Below are positions 6,955-14,232 of a stretch of 64,000 bases of DNA, in pieces. How positions within the stretch are numbered: the stretch's first letter is position 1; each line of letters opens with the position of its first letter. The position numbers were made by a program, and so were the translations under genes. This stretch comes from Stutzerimonas stutzeri (GTDB taxonomy: Bacteria; Pseudomonadota; Gammaproteobacteria; Pseudomonadales; Pseudomonadaceae), in the NCBI GenBank assembly GCA_002387205.1, contig DGLA01000021.1, forward strand, positions 45,193 through 109,192. The letters are read 5' to 3'. The notes under the pieces are model-generated. The model did no database searches, had not been told where the DNA came from, and was given only the letters and a program-made list of their open reading frames with translations.

Positions 6955-8292
6955 ATGCCGCACCTGTGCCGTTTCGCCCAACCTTCCACGCTTGCCCTGG
7001 CCGTCATGCTAGGGCTCTACGGTAGTGCCTGGGCCCAGCAGCCACCGGCGGAGATGGCGCCCGCAACTATGGAGTTGCAGGCACCTTCCAGCAAGGCCCC
7101 GTTGCCACTGGACGAGCTTCGCACCTTTGTCGAGGTGCTCGATCGGATCAAGGCGGCCTATGTCGAGCCTGTAGACGACAAGACCCTGCTGGAAAATGCC
7201 ATCAAGGGCATGCTGAGCAATCTCGATCCGCATTCGGCCTACCTGGAGCCCGAGGCGTTCGCCGAGCTGCAGGAAAGCACCAGCGGCGAATTCGGCGGCC
7301 TCGGTATCGAGGTCGGGATCGAAGATGGCTTCATCAAGGTGGTCTCTCCTATCGACGATACCCCCGCCTCGAAAGCTGGTATCGAGGCGGGCGACCTGAT
7401 CGTCAAGATCGACGGCAAGCCGACCAAGGGCATGTCGATGATGGAAGCGGTGGGCATGATGCGCGGCAAGCCTGGCAGCGATATTTCCCTGTCGCTGGTG
7501 CGTGAAGGCGGCAAGCCATTCACGGTCGAGCTATCCCGTGCCGTCATCAAGGTCAACAGCGTCAAGAGCCAGATGCTGGAGCCTGGATATGGCTATCTGC
7601 GAGTGACCCAATTCCAGATAAATACCGGAGAAGAAGTCGGCAAGGCACTTGCTCGCCTGCGAAAGGAAAATGGCGGGAAGCTCAACGGTCTGGTGCTGGA
7701 TCTGCGCAACAACCCCGGGGGCGTCTTGCAGGCTGCCGTAGAGGTGTCCGACCACTTCCTCAAGGACGGCCTGATCGTCTATACCGAAGGCCGCATCGCC
7801 AATTCCGAGCTGCGCTTCAATGCCGACCCAGCCGACGCAAGCGAAGGCGTTCCGCTGGTCGTACTGATCAACGGCGGTAGCGCCTCGGCATCGGAAATCG
7901 TCGCGGGCGCCTTGCAGGATCACAAGCGCGGTGTCGTCATGGGAACCGACAGCTTTGGCAAGGGCTCGGTGCAGACGGTACTGCCATTGAACAACGACCG
8001 CGCGCTCAAACTCACCACTGCGTTGTATTACACGCCCAACGGCCGCTCCATCCAGGCCCAGGGCATCGTGCCCGATATCGAAGTGACGCGCGCCAAGCTG
8101 ACCCGTGAACAGACCGCCGAGGGCATCCGGGAGGCGGATCTCGCCGGCCATCTGGGCAACGGCAATGGCGGGCCGGAGCGCCCGACCAATGCCCAGGCCG
8201 CAAAGGCCTCACCAAGACCACAGGATGATGACTATCAGCTTGGTCAGGCACTGAACCTTCTCAAGGGGCTGAATCTCACTCGCGGACAATAA
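6955..8292 (+). CDS. Carboxyl-terminal processing protease (S41 family)
   Basis: A 445-residue periplasmic serine protease. Signal peptide (to about residue 27, GSAWAQQ), a helical region, a PDZ domain (about 95-180; GGLGIEVGIEDGFIKVVSP, 'AGIEAGDLIVKIDG') that recognises C-termini, and the S41 catalytic core with the nucleophile in GGSASASEIVAGAL (about 305-318) and the general-base lysine in FGKGSVQTV (about 335-343). It is of the short CtpA/Prc type. In related pseudomonads the enzyme trims peptidoglycan hydrolases; here it lies between an EnvC-like activator and a deacetylase-like gene, consistent with cell-wall remodelling. Confidence 0.95.
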   Translation: MPHLCRFAQPSTLALAVMLGLYGSAWAQQPPAEMAPATMELQAPSSKAPLPLDELRTFVEVLDRIKAAYVEPVDDKTLLENAIKGMLSNLDPHSAYLEPEAFAELQESTSGEFGGLGIEVGIEDGFIKVVSPIDDTPASKAGIEAGDLIVKIDGKPTKGMSMMEAVGMMRGKPGSDISLSLVREGGKPFTVELSRAVIKVNSVKSQMLEPGYGYLRVTQFQINTGEEVGKALARLRKENGGKLNGLVLDLRNNPGGVLQAAVEVSDHFLKDGLIVYTEGRIANSELRFNADPADASEGVPLVVLINGGSASASEIVAGALQDHKRGVVMGTDSFGKGSVQTVLPLNNDRALKLTTALYYTPNGRSIQAQGIVPDIEVTRAKLTREQTAEGIREADLAGHLGNGNGGPERPTNAQAAKASPRPQDDDYQLGQALNLLKGLNLTRGQ

Positions 8293-8295
8293 GCG

Positions 8296-9129
8296 GTGCG
8301 CCTGGCTGCACTGTTGCTGCTGGCCGGCCTCGCTTCGCAGCTCTTTGCCGCCTCGCCCGCTCCTGCACCAGGTGGCGAGGCAAGCGACCCAAGCCCCACA
8401 GAGCAGGGCCATGAACTGGCCGCAGCGTCGAGCATGCCCAAGCTGGCGCTGGTGATCGATGATCTGGGGGCAAATCCCGCCAGGGATAACCGTGCTCTCG
8501 CCCTACCCGGCCCTGTAGCCCTTGCCATCCTGCCGGATACGCGCCACGCCCCCTCATTGGCCCAGCGGGCGTACAAGGCTGGCAAGACAGTACTGCTGCA
8601 TCTACCCATGGCACCAGCTATAGGGCCCTACAGCTGGCATCAGGGGCTCAGTCCGGAGCAGCTTCAACAACGCCTGGACAAGGCGCTGCAGAGGGTTCCA
8701 TACGCCCTCGGCGTGAACAATCACATGGGCAGCCAGATGACCGACCAGAAGCAACCCATGCTGTCGCTGATGACCGAGCTACAGGCGCGTCACCTGTTCT
8801 TTCTCGATAGCCGCACCAACCCCCACACGGTGGCCGCTGCGGCTGCTCAGCAAGTCCAGCTGGCGAGCCTGTCGAGGGACGTCTTTCTCGATGATGATCC
8901 TGCACCCGCTGCGGTCGCCGATCAGTTCCGGGCCGCCATGAAGCTGGCCCGGAAACAGGGCTCGGTGGTCATCATCGGCCACCCGCACGCCAGCACGCTG
9001 GCGCTTCTGGAGCGAGAGCTACCGCGGCTGCGAACCATGGGCATCGACTGGATCGGCATGGAACAGATGATCGCCCTACGGGGCAACCGAGCGATGGCCG
9101 CCCATGGTTCGCTCGGCATTTACCGCTGA
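8296..9129 (+). CDS. Divergent polysaccharide deacetylase family protein
   Basis: A 277-residue protein of the divergent polysaccharide deacetylase (YibQ) family. An N-terminal signal peptide (LAALLLLAGLASQLFAAS) precedes 'KLALVIDDLGANPARDNRAL' (about 50-70) and 'LAILPDTRHA', then LLHLPMAP, NNHMGS, FFLDSRT and 'VVIIGHPHASTLALL', all family hallmarks; the NodB-type metal site is only partly kept. It starts with GTG 3 bases after the ctpA stop, so the two genes form one unit. Substrate is not known. A short hairpin (ATCTCTA...TAGAGAT, 9130-9149) follows the stop. Confidence 0.9.
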   Translation: MRLAALLLLAGLASQLFAASPAPAPGGEASDPSPTEQGHELAAASSMPKLALVIDDLGANPARDNRALALPGPVALAILPDTRHAPSLAQRAYKAGKTVLLHLPMAPAIGPYSWHQGLSPEQLQQRLDKALQRVPYALGVNNHMGSQMTDQKQPMLSLMTELQARHLFFLDSRTNPHTVAAAAAQQVQLASLSRDVFLDDDPAPAAVADQFRAAMKLARKQGSVVIIGHPHASTLALLERELPRLRTMGIDWIGMEQMIALRGNRAMAAHGSLGIYR

Positions 9130-9149
9130 ATCTCTACAACGCTAGAGAT
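9130..9149. terminator. Short hairpin between convergent genes
   Basis: ATCTCTA (9130-9136) and TAGAGAT (9143-9149) are a perfect 7-bp inverted repeat with a 6-base loop, starting directly after the deacetylase stop and overlapping the stop codon of the opposite binding-protein gene. There is no T run, so termination strength is uncertain. Confidence 0.4.
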
Positions 9150-9888
9150 AACGCCGCAGGATGGCATCGATCGCGCCATCTTCCCGCATCTCGTTGAGGG
9201 CTTTCTGCAGCCTGCTGACCACCTCGTCCGGCGTGTCCTTGTTGAGTGCCAGGAACAACTGTGCATCGTTGAAGCGCAGCACCGTGGTCAGCCCGGTCAC
9301 GCCTTCCTGCTTCGCCAGATAGAGACCGACCGGGTCGGTGGTCGCCCATAGGTCGATCTGCCCCTTCATCAGTTTGCTGATGTTTTCCTTGTCGCGAAGC
9401 GAATTGAGGGGCTCGAATCCCTTGCTCTCAAGATGCTGGCTGACCGCGTCGTTCTTGTAGGCGCCGACCCGGTATTGCCGTGCCTGATCGAGCGAACTCA
9501 GCCGCAGCGGGCTGTCGGGCGGAGCGAGAAGCACCCAGCCGGTACTGGCTAGAGGTCCGACCCACTTGAACAAGGGTTCGCGCTCAGGCGTGTAGGTTGT
9601 GGAAAACAATCCCTGATCGGGATGCTCCAGGACCTGCTTGTAGATTCGTTCCCAGGGGAAGCGCAACGTCAGGCTGTAATTGATGCCGGCCCGCCGGAAC
9701 ATTTCGCGGACAATCTCCGCGTTGATGCCACTGATATTTTGATCAGCCGCATAATTCTTGCCATCCGCCGCCATATTGAACGGCGGGAAGTTTTCCGTCA
9801 GCAGGACTATTTCATAGTCATCCGGCAGTGCAGCCTTCGCCGAAACGGTCACGAACATCATCAGCGCCGCCGCTAGGATACGTCTCAT
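9142..9888 (-). CDS. Orphan periplasmic solute-binding protein (amino-acid type, SBP_bac_3)
   Basis: A 248-residue exported protein: signal peptide at about 1-20 (MRRILAAALMMFVTVSAKA), then a family 3 solute-binding fold with 'LTENFPPFNM' near the N-terminus, 'GINAEIVREMFRRAGI', 'LRFPWERIY' and 'GAYKNDAVSQHLESKG'. ATG 9888 follows GGGGGAAG. No permease or ATPase gene adjoins it, so it may serve a distant transporter or act as a sensory or housekeeping binding protein. It is clearly paralogous to the protein at 47016-47774 (shared ENFPPFNM, LRFPWxRIY, NSLRDxEN, LALNKDTPDEV). Confidence 0.9.
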   Translation of the reverse strand: MRRILAAALMMFVTVSAKAALPDDYEIVLLTENFPPFNMAADGKNYAADQNISGINAEIVREMFRRAGINYSLTLRFPWERIYKQVLEHPDQGLFSTTYTPEREPLFKWVGPLASTGWVLLAPPDSPLRLSSLDQARQYRVGAYKNDAVSQHLESKGFEPLNSLRDKENISKLMKGQIDLWATTDPVGLYLAKQEGVTGLTTVLRFNDAQLFLALNKDTPDEVVSRLQKALNEMREDGAIDAILRRYL

Positions 9889-10353
9889 CAGCTTCCCCCA
9901 ATCCACAAATACACCAAGACGCAAACCACCTGGCCCGGTCCGTAGCGCCTGGCAGTTGCACTTCTGCTACTTGTAGCAAGTTGTGAACCAGACGCACCGT
10001 GTTATCAAAGCAAATGAGAAGTACCTCACAGAAAAATATCAAATAGCCACCACTCACCCCTGAACCGCCCTATATGCAGATGAACCTTGCAAGCTGGCCT
10101 CGATCACCGGGCCGAACGGTGGGCGCAACGTCCCGGAACGGGGCAGTGAAGTAGGCCTACAGCCATCATGCGTCAAGCATGTCCGACTGAACGGGGAATG
10201 GAGGGTGCCGACTCGGTCACTCGCCCAGCGCGACCTGAGCCTGGCTACGGTTTCGTAGGGCATGTCCCGTTGGCCTGAAAATGGCCGGTCGGGCTCGCCT
10301 ATGGCCCCAGCGCTGGATCAAGGGCGCTATGTTTCGGAAGGCTCGGCCCTGGC
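9889..10353. other. 465-bp intergenic region between binding-protein gene and hisF
   Basis: No supported gene. It contains a 14-bp palindrome TGCTACTTGTAGCA at 9965-9978, which could be an operator for the binding-protein gene (about 80 bases upstream of its start). The rest is a mix of moderately AT-rich (9990-10060) and GC-rich sequence, with a weak hairpin (GGCC-7 bases-GGCC near 10275) downstream of hisF. I see no strong terminator or RNA gene. Confidence 0.5.
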
Positions 10354-11124
10354 TCAGCGCATCACGATGCCGCAGCTGGCCATGTAGGCCTTGGCTTCGG
10401 GCACGGTGTATTCGCCGAAGTGAAAGATGCTAGCAGCCAGCACCGCATCGGCCTTGCCCTCGAGAATGCCATCAGCCAGGTGCTGCAGGTTGCCTACGCC
10501 ACCGGAGGCTATCACCGGAATGCGGACGGCTTCGCTGATGGCCCGCGTGACCCCGAGGTCATAGCCACTCTTGACGCCATCCTGGTCCATGCTGGTCAGG
10601 AGGATCTCGCCGGCGCCCAAAGCTTCCATCTTCTGCGCCCAGAGCACAGCGTCCAGCCCGGTAGGCTTGCGCCCGCCATGGGTGAAAATCTCCCAGCGAG
10701 GGATTTCGCCCGGCAGGGAGACCCGCTTGGCATCGATGGCGACGACGATGCACTGCGAGCCGAAACGCTCGGCGGCTTCACCGACGAATTCAGGCGTGAA
10801 CACCGCAGCCGTATTGATCGATACCTTGTCCGCACCGGCATTGAGCAGATTGCGAATGTCCTGAACCGAGCGCACGCCGCCGCCCACGGTCAGCGGGATG
10901 AACACCTGGCTGGCCATGCGCTCGACGGTGTGCAGCGTGGTATCGCGGTTGTCGACGCTGGCGGTGATGTCGAGAAAGGTGATCTCGTCAGCGCCCTGCT
11001 CGTCGTAGCGCCGGGCGATTTCCACCGGATCGCCGGCATCACGGATGTTTTCGAACTGGACGCCTTTGACCACACGGCCGTTGTCCACGTCGAGGCAGGG
11101 AATGATGCGTTTGGCAAGGGCCAT
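10354..11124 (-). CDS. hisF: Imidazole glycerol phosphate synthase, cyclase subunit
   Basis: A 256-residue TIM-barrel cyclase that, with HisH, makes imidazole glycerol phosphate and AICAR from PRFAR. It begins MALAKRIIPCLDVDNGRVVKG with the catalytic Asp of 'CLDVD' at residue 11; the phosphate-binding 'TVGGGVRS' is at about 78-85, 'AIDAKRV' near 128-134, second catalytic Asp in 'TSMDQDG' and 'VIASGGVGNLQHL' near the end. ATG 11124 chosen by family start; longer upstream reading is unsupported. Last gene of the his operon, separated from hisA by 87 bases holding a hairpin. Confidence 0.98.
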   Translation of the reverse strand: MALAKRIIPCLDVDNGRVVKGVQFENIRDAGDPVEIARRYDEQGADEITFLDITASVDNRDTTLHTVERMASQVFIPLTVGGGVRSVQDIRNLLNAGADKVSINTAAVFTPEFVGEAAERFGSQCIVVAIDAKRVSLPGEIPRWEIFTHGGRKPTGLDAVLWAQKMEALGAGEILLTSMDQDGVKSGYDLGVTRAISEAVRIPVIASGGVGNLQHLADGILEGKADAVLAASIFHFGEYTVPEAKAYMASCGIVMR

Positions 11125-11149
11125 GCTTTTCTCCGAAAAGAGCCTGAAG

Positions 11150-11206
11150 CTATAAGCCTGAAGCTGGAAGCAGCTCAACTGCTTGGCTTCCAGCTTTCAG
11201 CTCATC
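11150..11206 (-). terminator. Hairpin with GGAAGCT-type repeat in the hisA-hisF gap
   Basis: The gap between hisA and hisF contains GAAGCTGGAAGCAG and its partner CTTGGCTTCCAGCTTTC, forming a stable stem with GCTGGAAGC pairing to GGCTTCCAGC around a short loop. The arms are the same sequence family as the gpmI terminator 5.6 kb away. No strong T run follows on the operon strand, so it may act as an attenuating or mRNA-processing element in the operon rather than a full terminator. Confidence 0.5.
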
Positions 11207-11211
11207 GCTTG

Positions 11212-11955
11212 TTACTCGTCTTTGAATTTCAGATCGCAGAGCGCCTGGGCTTCAGCGACATCGAGCGTGCCTTCGTAGATCGCCCGACCGGTGATGGCGC
11301 CGACGATCCCACGGGTATTCGTATCGAGCAGCTTCTGGATATCACCGATGTTGTGGATACCACCCGAGGCGATTACAGGGATGCGGCTGGCATTGGCCAG
11401 GGCCACCGTGGCCTCGATGTTGCAGCCTTGCATCATGCCGTCCTTGGCGATGTCGGTGTAGACGATCGCCGAGACGCCGTCGGCCTCGAAGCGGCGTGCC
11501 AGATCCACAGCCTGTACGCTTGACACCTCGGCCCACCCGTCGGTGGCGACGAAGCCATCCTTCGCATCCAGACCGACGATCACCTTGCCCGGAAAGGCGC
11601 GGCAGGCTTCGCCGACGAATTCCGGCTGCTTGACCGCCTTGGTACCGATGATCACGTAGCTGACGCCAGCACGAACGTAGTGCTCGATGGTCTCCAGCGA
11701 ACGGATGCCGCCGCCGATCTGGATCGGCAGCTCTGGGTAGCGCTTGGCGATAGCCGTGACCACCTCGCCATTGACCGGCTGCCCTTCGAAGGCGCCGTTG
11801 AGATCCACCAGGTGCAGACGGCGGCAACCGGCCTCGACCCATTTGGCGGCCATGGCGACAGGGTCATCGGAGAACACCGTGGCGTCGTCCATCAGCCCCT
11901 GACGCAGACGCACGCAGGCGCCGTCCTTGAGATCGATTGCGGGAATAATCAGCAT
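11212..11955 (-). CDS. hisA: Phosphoribosylformimino-AICAR phosphate isomerase
   Basis: A 247-residue TIM-barrel isomerase converting ProFAR to PRFAR in histidine synthesis. It begins MLIIPAIDLKDGACVRL with the catalytic Asp in AIDLKDG (residue 8); phosphate sites are seen in 'QIGGGIRSLETI' (about 79-90) and 'VIASGGIHNIGDI'; the second acid lies in 'YTDIAKDGMMQG'. The ATG at 11955 fits the family start; upstream in-frame sequence is non-conserved. It lies 35 bases downstream of the DUF2164 gene and is paralogous to hisF in fold. Confidence 0.98.
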   Translation of the reverse strand: MLIIPAIDLKDGACVRLRQGLMDDATVFSDDPVAMAAKWVEAGCRRLHLVDLNGAFEGQPVNGEVVTAIAKRYPELPIQIGGGIRSLETIEHYVRAGVSYVIIGTKAVKQPEFVGEACRAFPGKVIVGLDAKDGFVATDGWAEVSSVQAVDLARRFEADGVSAIVYTDIAKDGMMQGCNIEATVALANASRIPVIASGGIHNIGDIQKLLDTNTRGIVGAITGRAIYEGTLDVAEAQALCDLKFKDE

Positions 11956-11990
11956 GGCTTGAACCTGTCTAAATCGGGAGATGGATAAGG

Positions 11991-12248
11991 TCAGCTCTTT
12001 TCGAGCGCCCACAAGTCGCTCTCGATGCTCTCGAACCTTTCTTTCAGGTGCGTCTGCACGTCGAAGATCGCCTTGTTGTAGTACAGCGGAGCAATTTCAC
12101 GGGCGAACAGATCGAGCACTTCCTGCGCCTCGAAGGAGCCCAGCTCAAGCTCGAAGCGATCTTCAAGAAAGCGCTTGATGATCTGTTGCGCGGCCTGCTC
12201 CTGAGCAGGGTCCAGTGCCAGGACCGGAGGCTTCTTGGCCCGGCTCAT
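11991..12248 (-). CDS. DUF2164 family protein inside the his operon
   Basis: An 85-residue soluble, charged protein beginning MSRAKKPPVLALDPAQEQAA. The central region 'IIKRFLEDRFELELGSFEAQEVLDLFAREIAPLYYNKAI' (key positions about 23-61) matches the DUF2164 family. Its ATG overlaps the TAA of hisH by one base (TAATG), so translation is coupled. No enzymatic motif is visible. Position between hisH and hisA suggests a role linked to the operon or a passenger gene conserved in pseudomonads. Function unknown. Confidence 0.9.
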   Translation of the reverse strand: MSRAKKPPVLALDPAQEQAAQQIIKRFLEDRFELELGSFEAQEVLDLFAREIAPLYYNKAIFDVQTHLKERFESIESDLWALEKS

Positions 12249-12886
12249 TACCAGCGACCATCCCAGGCGGCGAAATTCTGCAGCAGCTGCAAGCCATGGG
12301 TGTGGCTCTTCTCCGGGTGGAACTGCACCGCGAAGCGCGACCCATCGGCCAGCGCGGCGGCGAAGTCCGTACCGTAATGGCCGCGGCCGACCACCTGCCG
12401 AGGATTGCCGGCCTCGATGTAATAGCTGTGCACGAAATAGAAGCGGGCATCGGCGGGGATGTTGTGCCACAGCGGATGGCTGACGGCCTGCTCCACATGG
12501 TTCCAACCCATGTGCGGCACCTTCAGGCGCTCGCCATCTTCTTCCAGATCCTTGCCAAAGAAGCGCACCTGGCCGGGGAACAGGCCGATGCAATCGACAC
12601 CACCGTTCTCCTCGCTACGCTCCATCAGCGCCTGCATGCCGACGCACACACCCAGGAACGGACGATCGACGCTCACTTCCCGCACCAGCTCGTCGAAGCC
12701 CAGGCGGCGGATCTCGGCCATGCAATCGCGGATCGCGCCGACGCCGGGAAACACCACGCGGTCGGCTTCACGGATGACCTGCGCATCGCTGGTAATCAGC
12801 ACGCGGCCAGCGCCGACGTGCTCCAGCGCCTTGGCGACCGAGTGCAGGTTGCCCATGCCGTAATCGATGACTGCAACCGTCTGCAT
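12248..12886 (-). CDS. hisH: Imidazole glycerol phosphate synthase, glutaminase subunit
   Basis: A 212-residue class I glutamine amidotransferase that supplies ammonia to HisF. Starts MQTVAVIDYGMGNLHSVAKAL; the nucleophilic cysteine lies in 'PFLGVCVGMQAL' (about residue 81), and the His/Glu of the triad are in 'FAVQFHPEKSH' near 190. The ATG at 12886 overlaps the hisB stop as TAATG, which decides this start over an alternative three codons upstream. The same TAATG overlap joins it to the DUF2164 gene downstream. Confidence 0.98.
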   Translation of the reverse strand: MQTVAVIDYGMGNLHSVAKALEHVGAGRVLITSDAQVIREADRVVFPGVGAIRDCMAEIRRLGFDELVREVSVDRPFLGVCVGMQALMERSEENGGVDCIGLFPGQVRFFGKDLEEDGERLKVPHMGWNHVEQAVSHPLWHNIPADARFYFVHSYYIEAGNPRQVVGRGHYGTDFAAALADGSRFAVQFHPEKSHTHGLQLLQNFAAWDGRW

Positions 12887-13479
12887 TACAGGCAACCCTT
12901 GGTCGAGGGCATCTGGCCGGCCATGCGCTCATCCAGCGTCACCGCCATGCGCAGCGCGCGGCCGAAGGCCTTGAACACGGTTTCGATCTGGTGATGGGTG
13001 TTGTGCCCGCGCAGATTGTCGATGTGCAGGGTCACCAGCGCGTGATTGACGAAGCCCTGGAAGAATTCCTGGAACAGATCGACATCGAAGCCGCCGACGG
13101 TGGCGCGGGTGTAAGGGACATGCATCTGCAGACCCGGACGCCCGGAAAAATCGATGACCACACGCGACAGCGCCTCGTCCAGCGGCACGTAGGAATGCCC
13201 GTAGCGGGTCATGCCTTTCTTGTCGCCGACAGCCTTCGCAAAGGCCTGGCCGAGTGTGATGCCGACGTCTTCCACAGTGTGGTGATCATCGATATGCAGA
13301 TCACCCTGACACTCGATGTCCAGATCGATCAAGCCGTGGCGGGCGATCTGGTCGAGCATGTGCTCGAGGAACGGCACGCCGATGGCGAAGCGGCTCTTGC
13401 CGGTGCCGTCCAGGTTGATGGTGGCCTTTACCTGGGTTTCCAGGGTGTTGCGCTCTACGCAAGCCGTACGCTCGGACAT
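12886..13479 (-). CDS. hisB: Imidazoleglycerol-phosphate dehydratase
   Basis: A 197-residue monofunctional dehydratase (no phosphatase domain) converting imidazole glycerol phosphate to imidazole acetol phosphate. The Mn-binding histidine motifs are plain: 'FLEHMLDQIARHG' (about 44-56), DDHHTVEDVGI (about 70-80) and RGHNTHHQIETVFKAFGRAL near 160-180. ATG 13479 (MSERTACVERNTLETQ) matches the family start. It is the first gene of the operon seen here; about 210 bases separate it from the divergent PanZ-like gene and should hold the operon promoter. Confidence 0.98.
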   Translation of the reverse strand: MSERTACVERNTLETQVKATINLDGTGKSRFAIGVPFLEHMLDQIARHGLIDLDIECQGDLHIDDHHTVEDVGITLGQAFAKAVGDKKGMTRYGHSYVPLDEALSRVVIDFSGRPGLQMHVPYTRATVGGFDVDLFQEFFQGFVNHALVTLHIDNLRGHNTHHQIETVFKAFGRALRMAVTLDERMAGQMPSTKGCL

Positions 13480-13692
13480 CCACAGCTCCGCTGATCGTGG
13501 GGCGAAAAAGAGCGCCATTATAGGCCAAACCCACCATTGCGGATACGCGCCGAGGGCCGCTGGGCGTCCGCAGGCACAGCCAGGCTGCATGCCCTGAGCG
13601 AACGGCAGCCTGCAAGCGACGCCAGACTGTCGTGCGATTGCCGTATAGCAGGGTTATGCTTGCCGGCATCACCGACAACGCACCAGGTCCGC

Positions 13693-14091
13693 ATGCCCGT
13701 CTATGTCGAATGCCTCACCGAGCCCAGCCAGCAGGACCTTGTCGACCTGGCGAAGATCTTCGCCGACGCGCCGGAATGGTTGCTGGCACCTCACGCTACC
13801 GCCGACGCCCTGATCCATCACGCACTGACCCAGGGCACCCTTGTCGCCGGTCGGTTCAACGACAGGCTGCTGGGTGCCGGCGTGTTGCAAAGAGGCAGCA
13901 CGAACTGGCAGCTGTCGCACCTGTGCGTGCGCAAGATCACCCGCCGCCGCGGTGTGGGCAAGCGCATCCTTGAAGAAAGCCAGCGTCTGGCGGCCGAAGC
14001 AGGCCAGCAGCTGCACCTGGCCGCACCAAAAGGGCACCTCGAGGCCCAGGCCCTGGCGGCAAGAACCCAGCTGCCGCTGGATCTGTTCTAG
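13693..14091 (+). CDS. PanZ-like GNAT-fold protein (acetyl-CoA sensor)
   Basis: A 132-residue GNAT-fold protein. It matches E. coli PanZ/PanM in layout: 'QQDLVDLAKIFADAPEWLL' near the N-terminus, 'LVAGRFNDRLLGAGVL' (about 49-64), and the acetyl-CoA loop RKITRRRGVGKRILEES (about 80-96). PanZ binds acetyl-CoA and promotes maturation and inhibition of aspartate decarboxylase PanD, controlling pantothenate synthesis. panD is not in the window, so that role is inferred from similarity. Divergent from the his operon. The internal ATG 13693 is chosen because similarity starts there. Confidence 0.85.
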   Translation: MPVYVECLTEPSQQDLVDLAKIFADAPEWLLAPHATADALIHHALTQGTLVAGRFNDRLLGAGVLQRGSTNWQLSHLCVRKITRRRGVGKRILEESQRLAAEAGQQLHLAAPKGHLEAQALAARTQLPLDLF

Positions 14092-14232
14092 GCTGCCTTC
14101 AGGCGAATCCGCGTGGCCCCCGCACCGGAACCCAAGGCCCGGGCACCACTCCAACACGAGCCGCGACGCCAGCCATAGCCGGCGGCGCTATACTCGCCTG
14201 CTTTAAGAACGCCAAACACAAAGGACTTGTCC

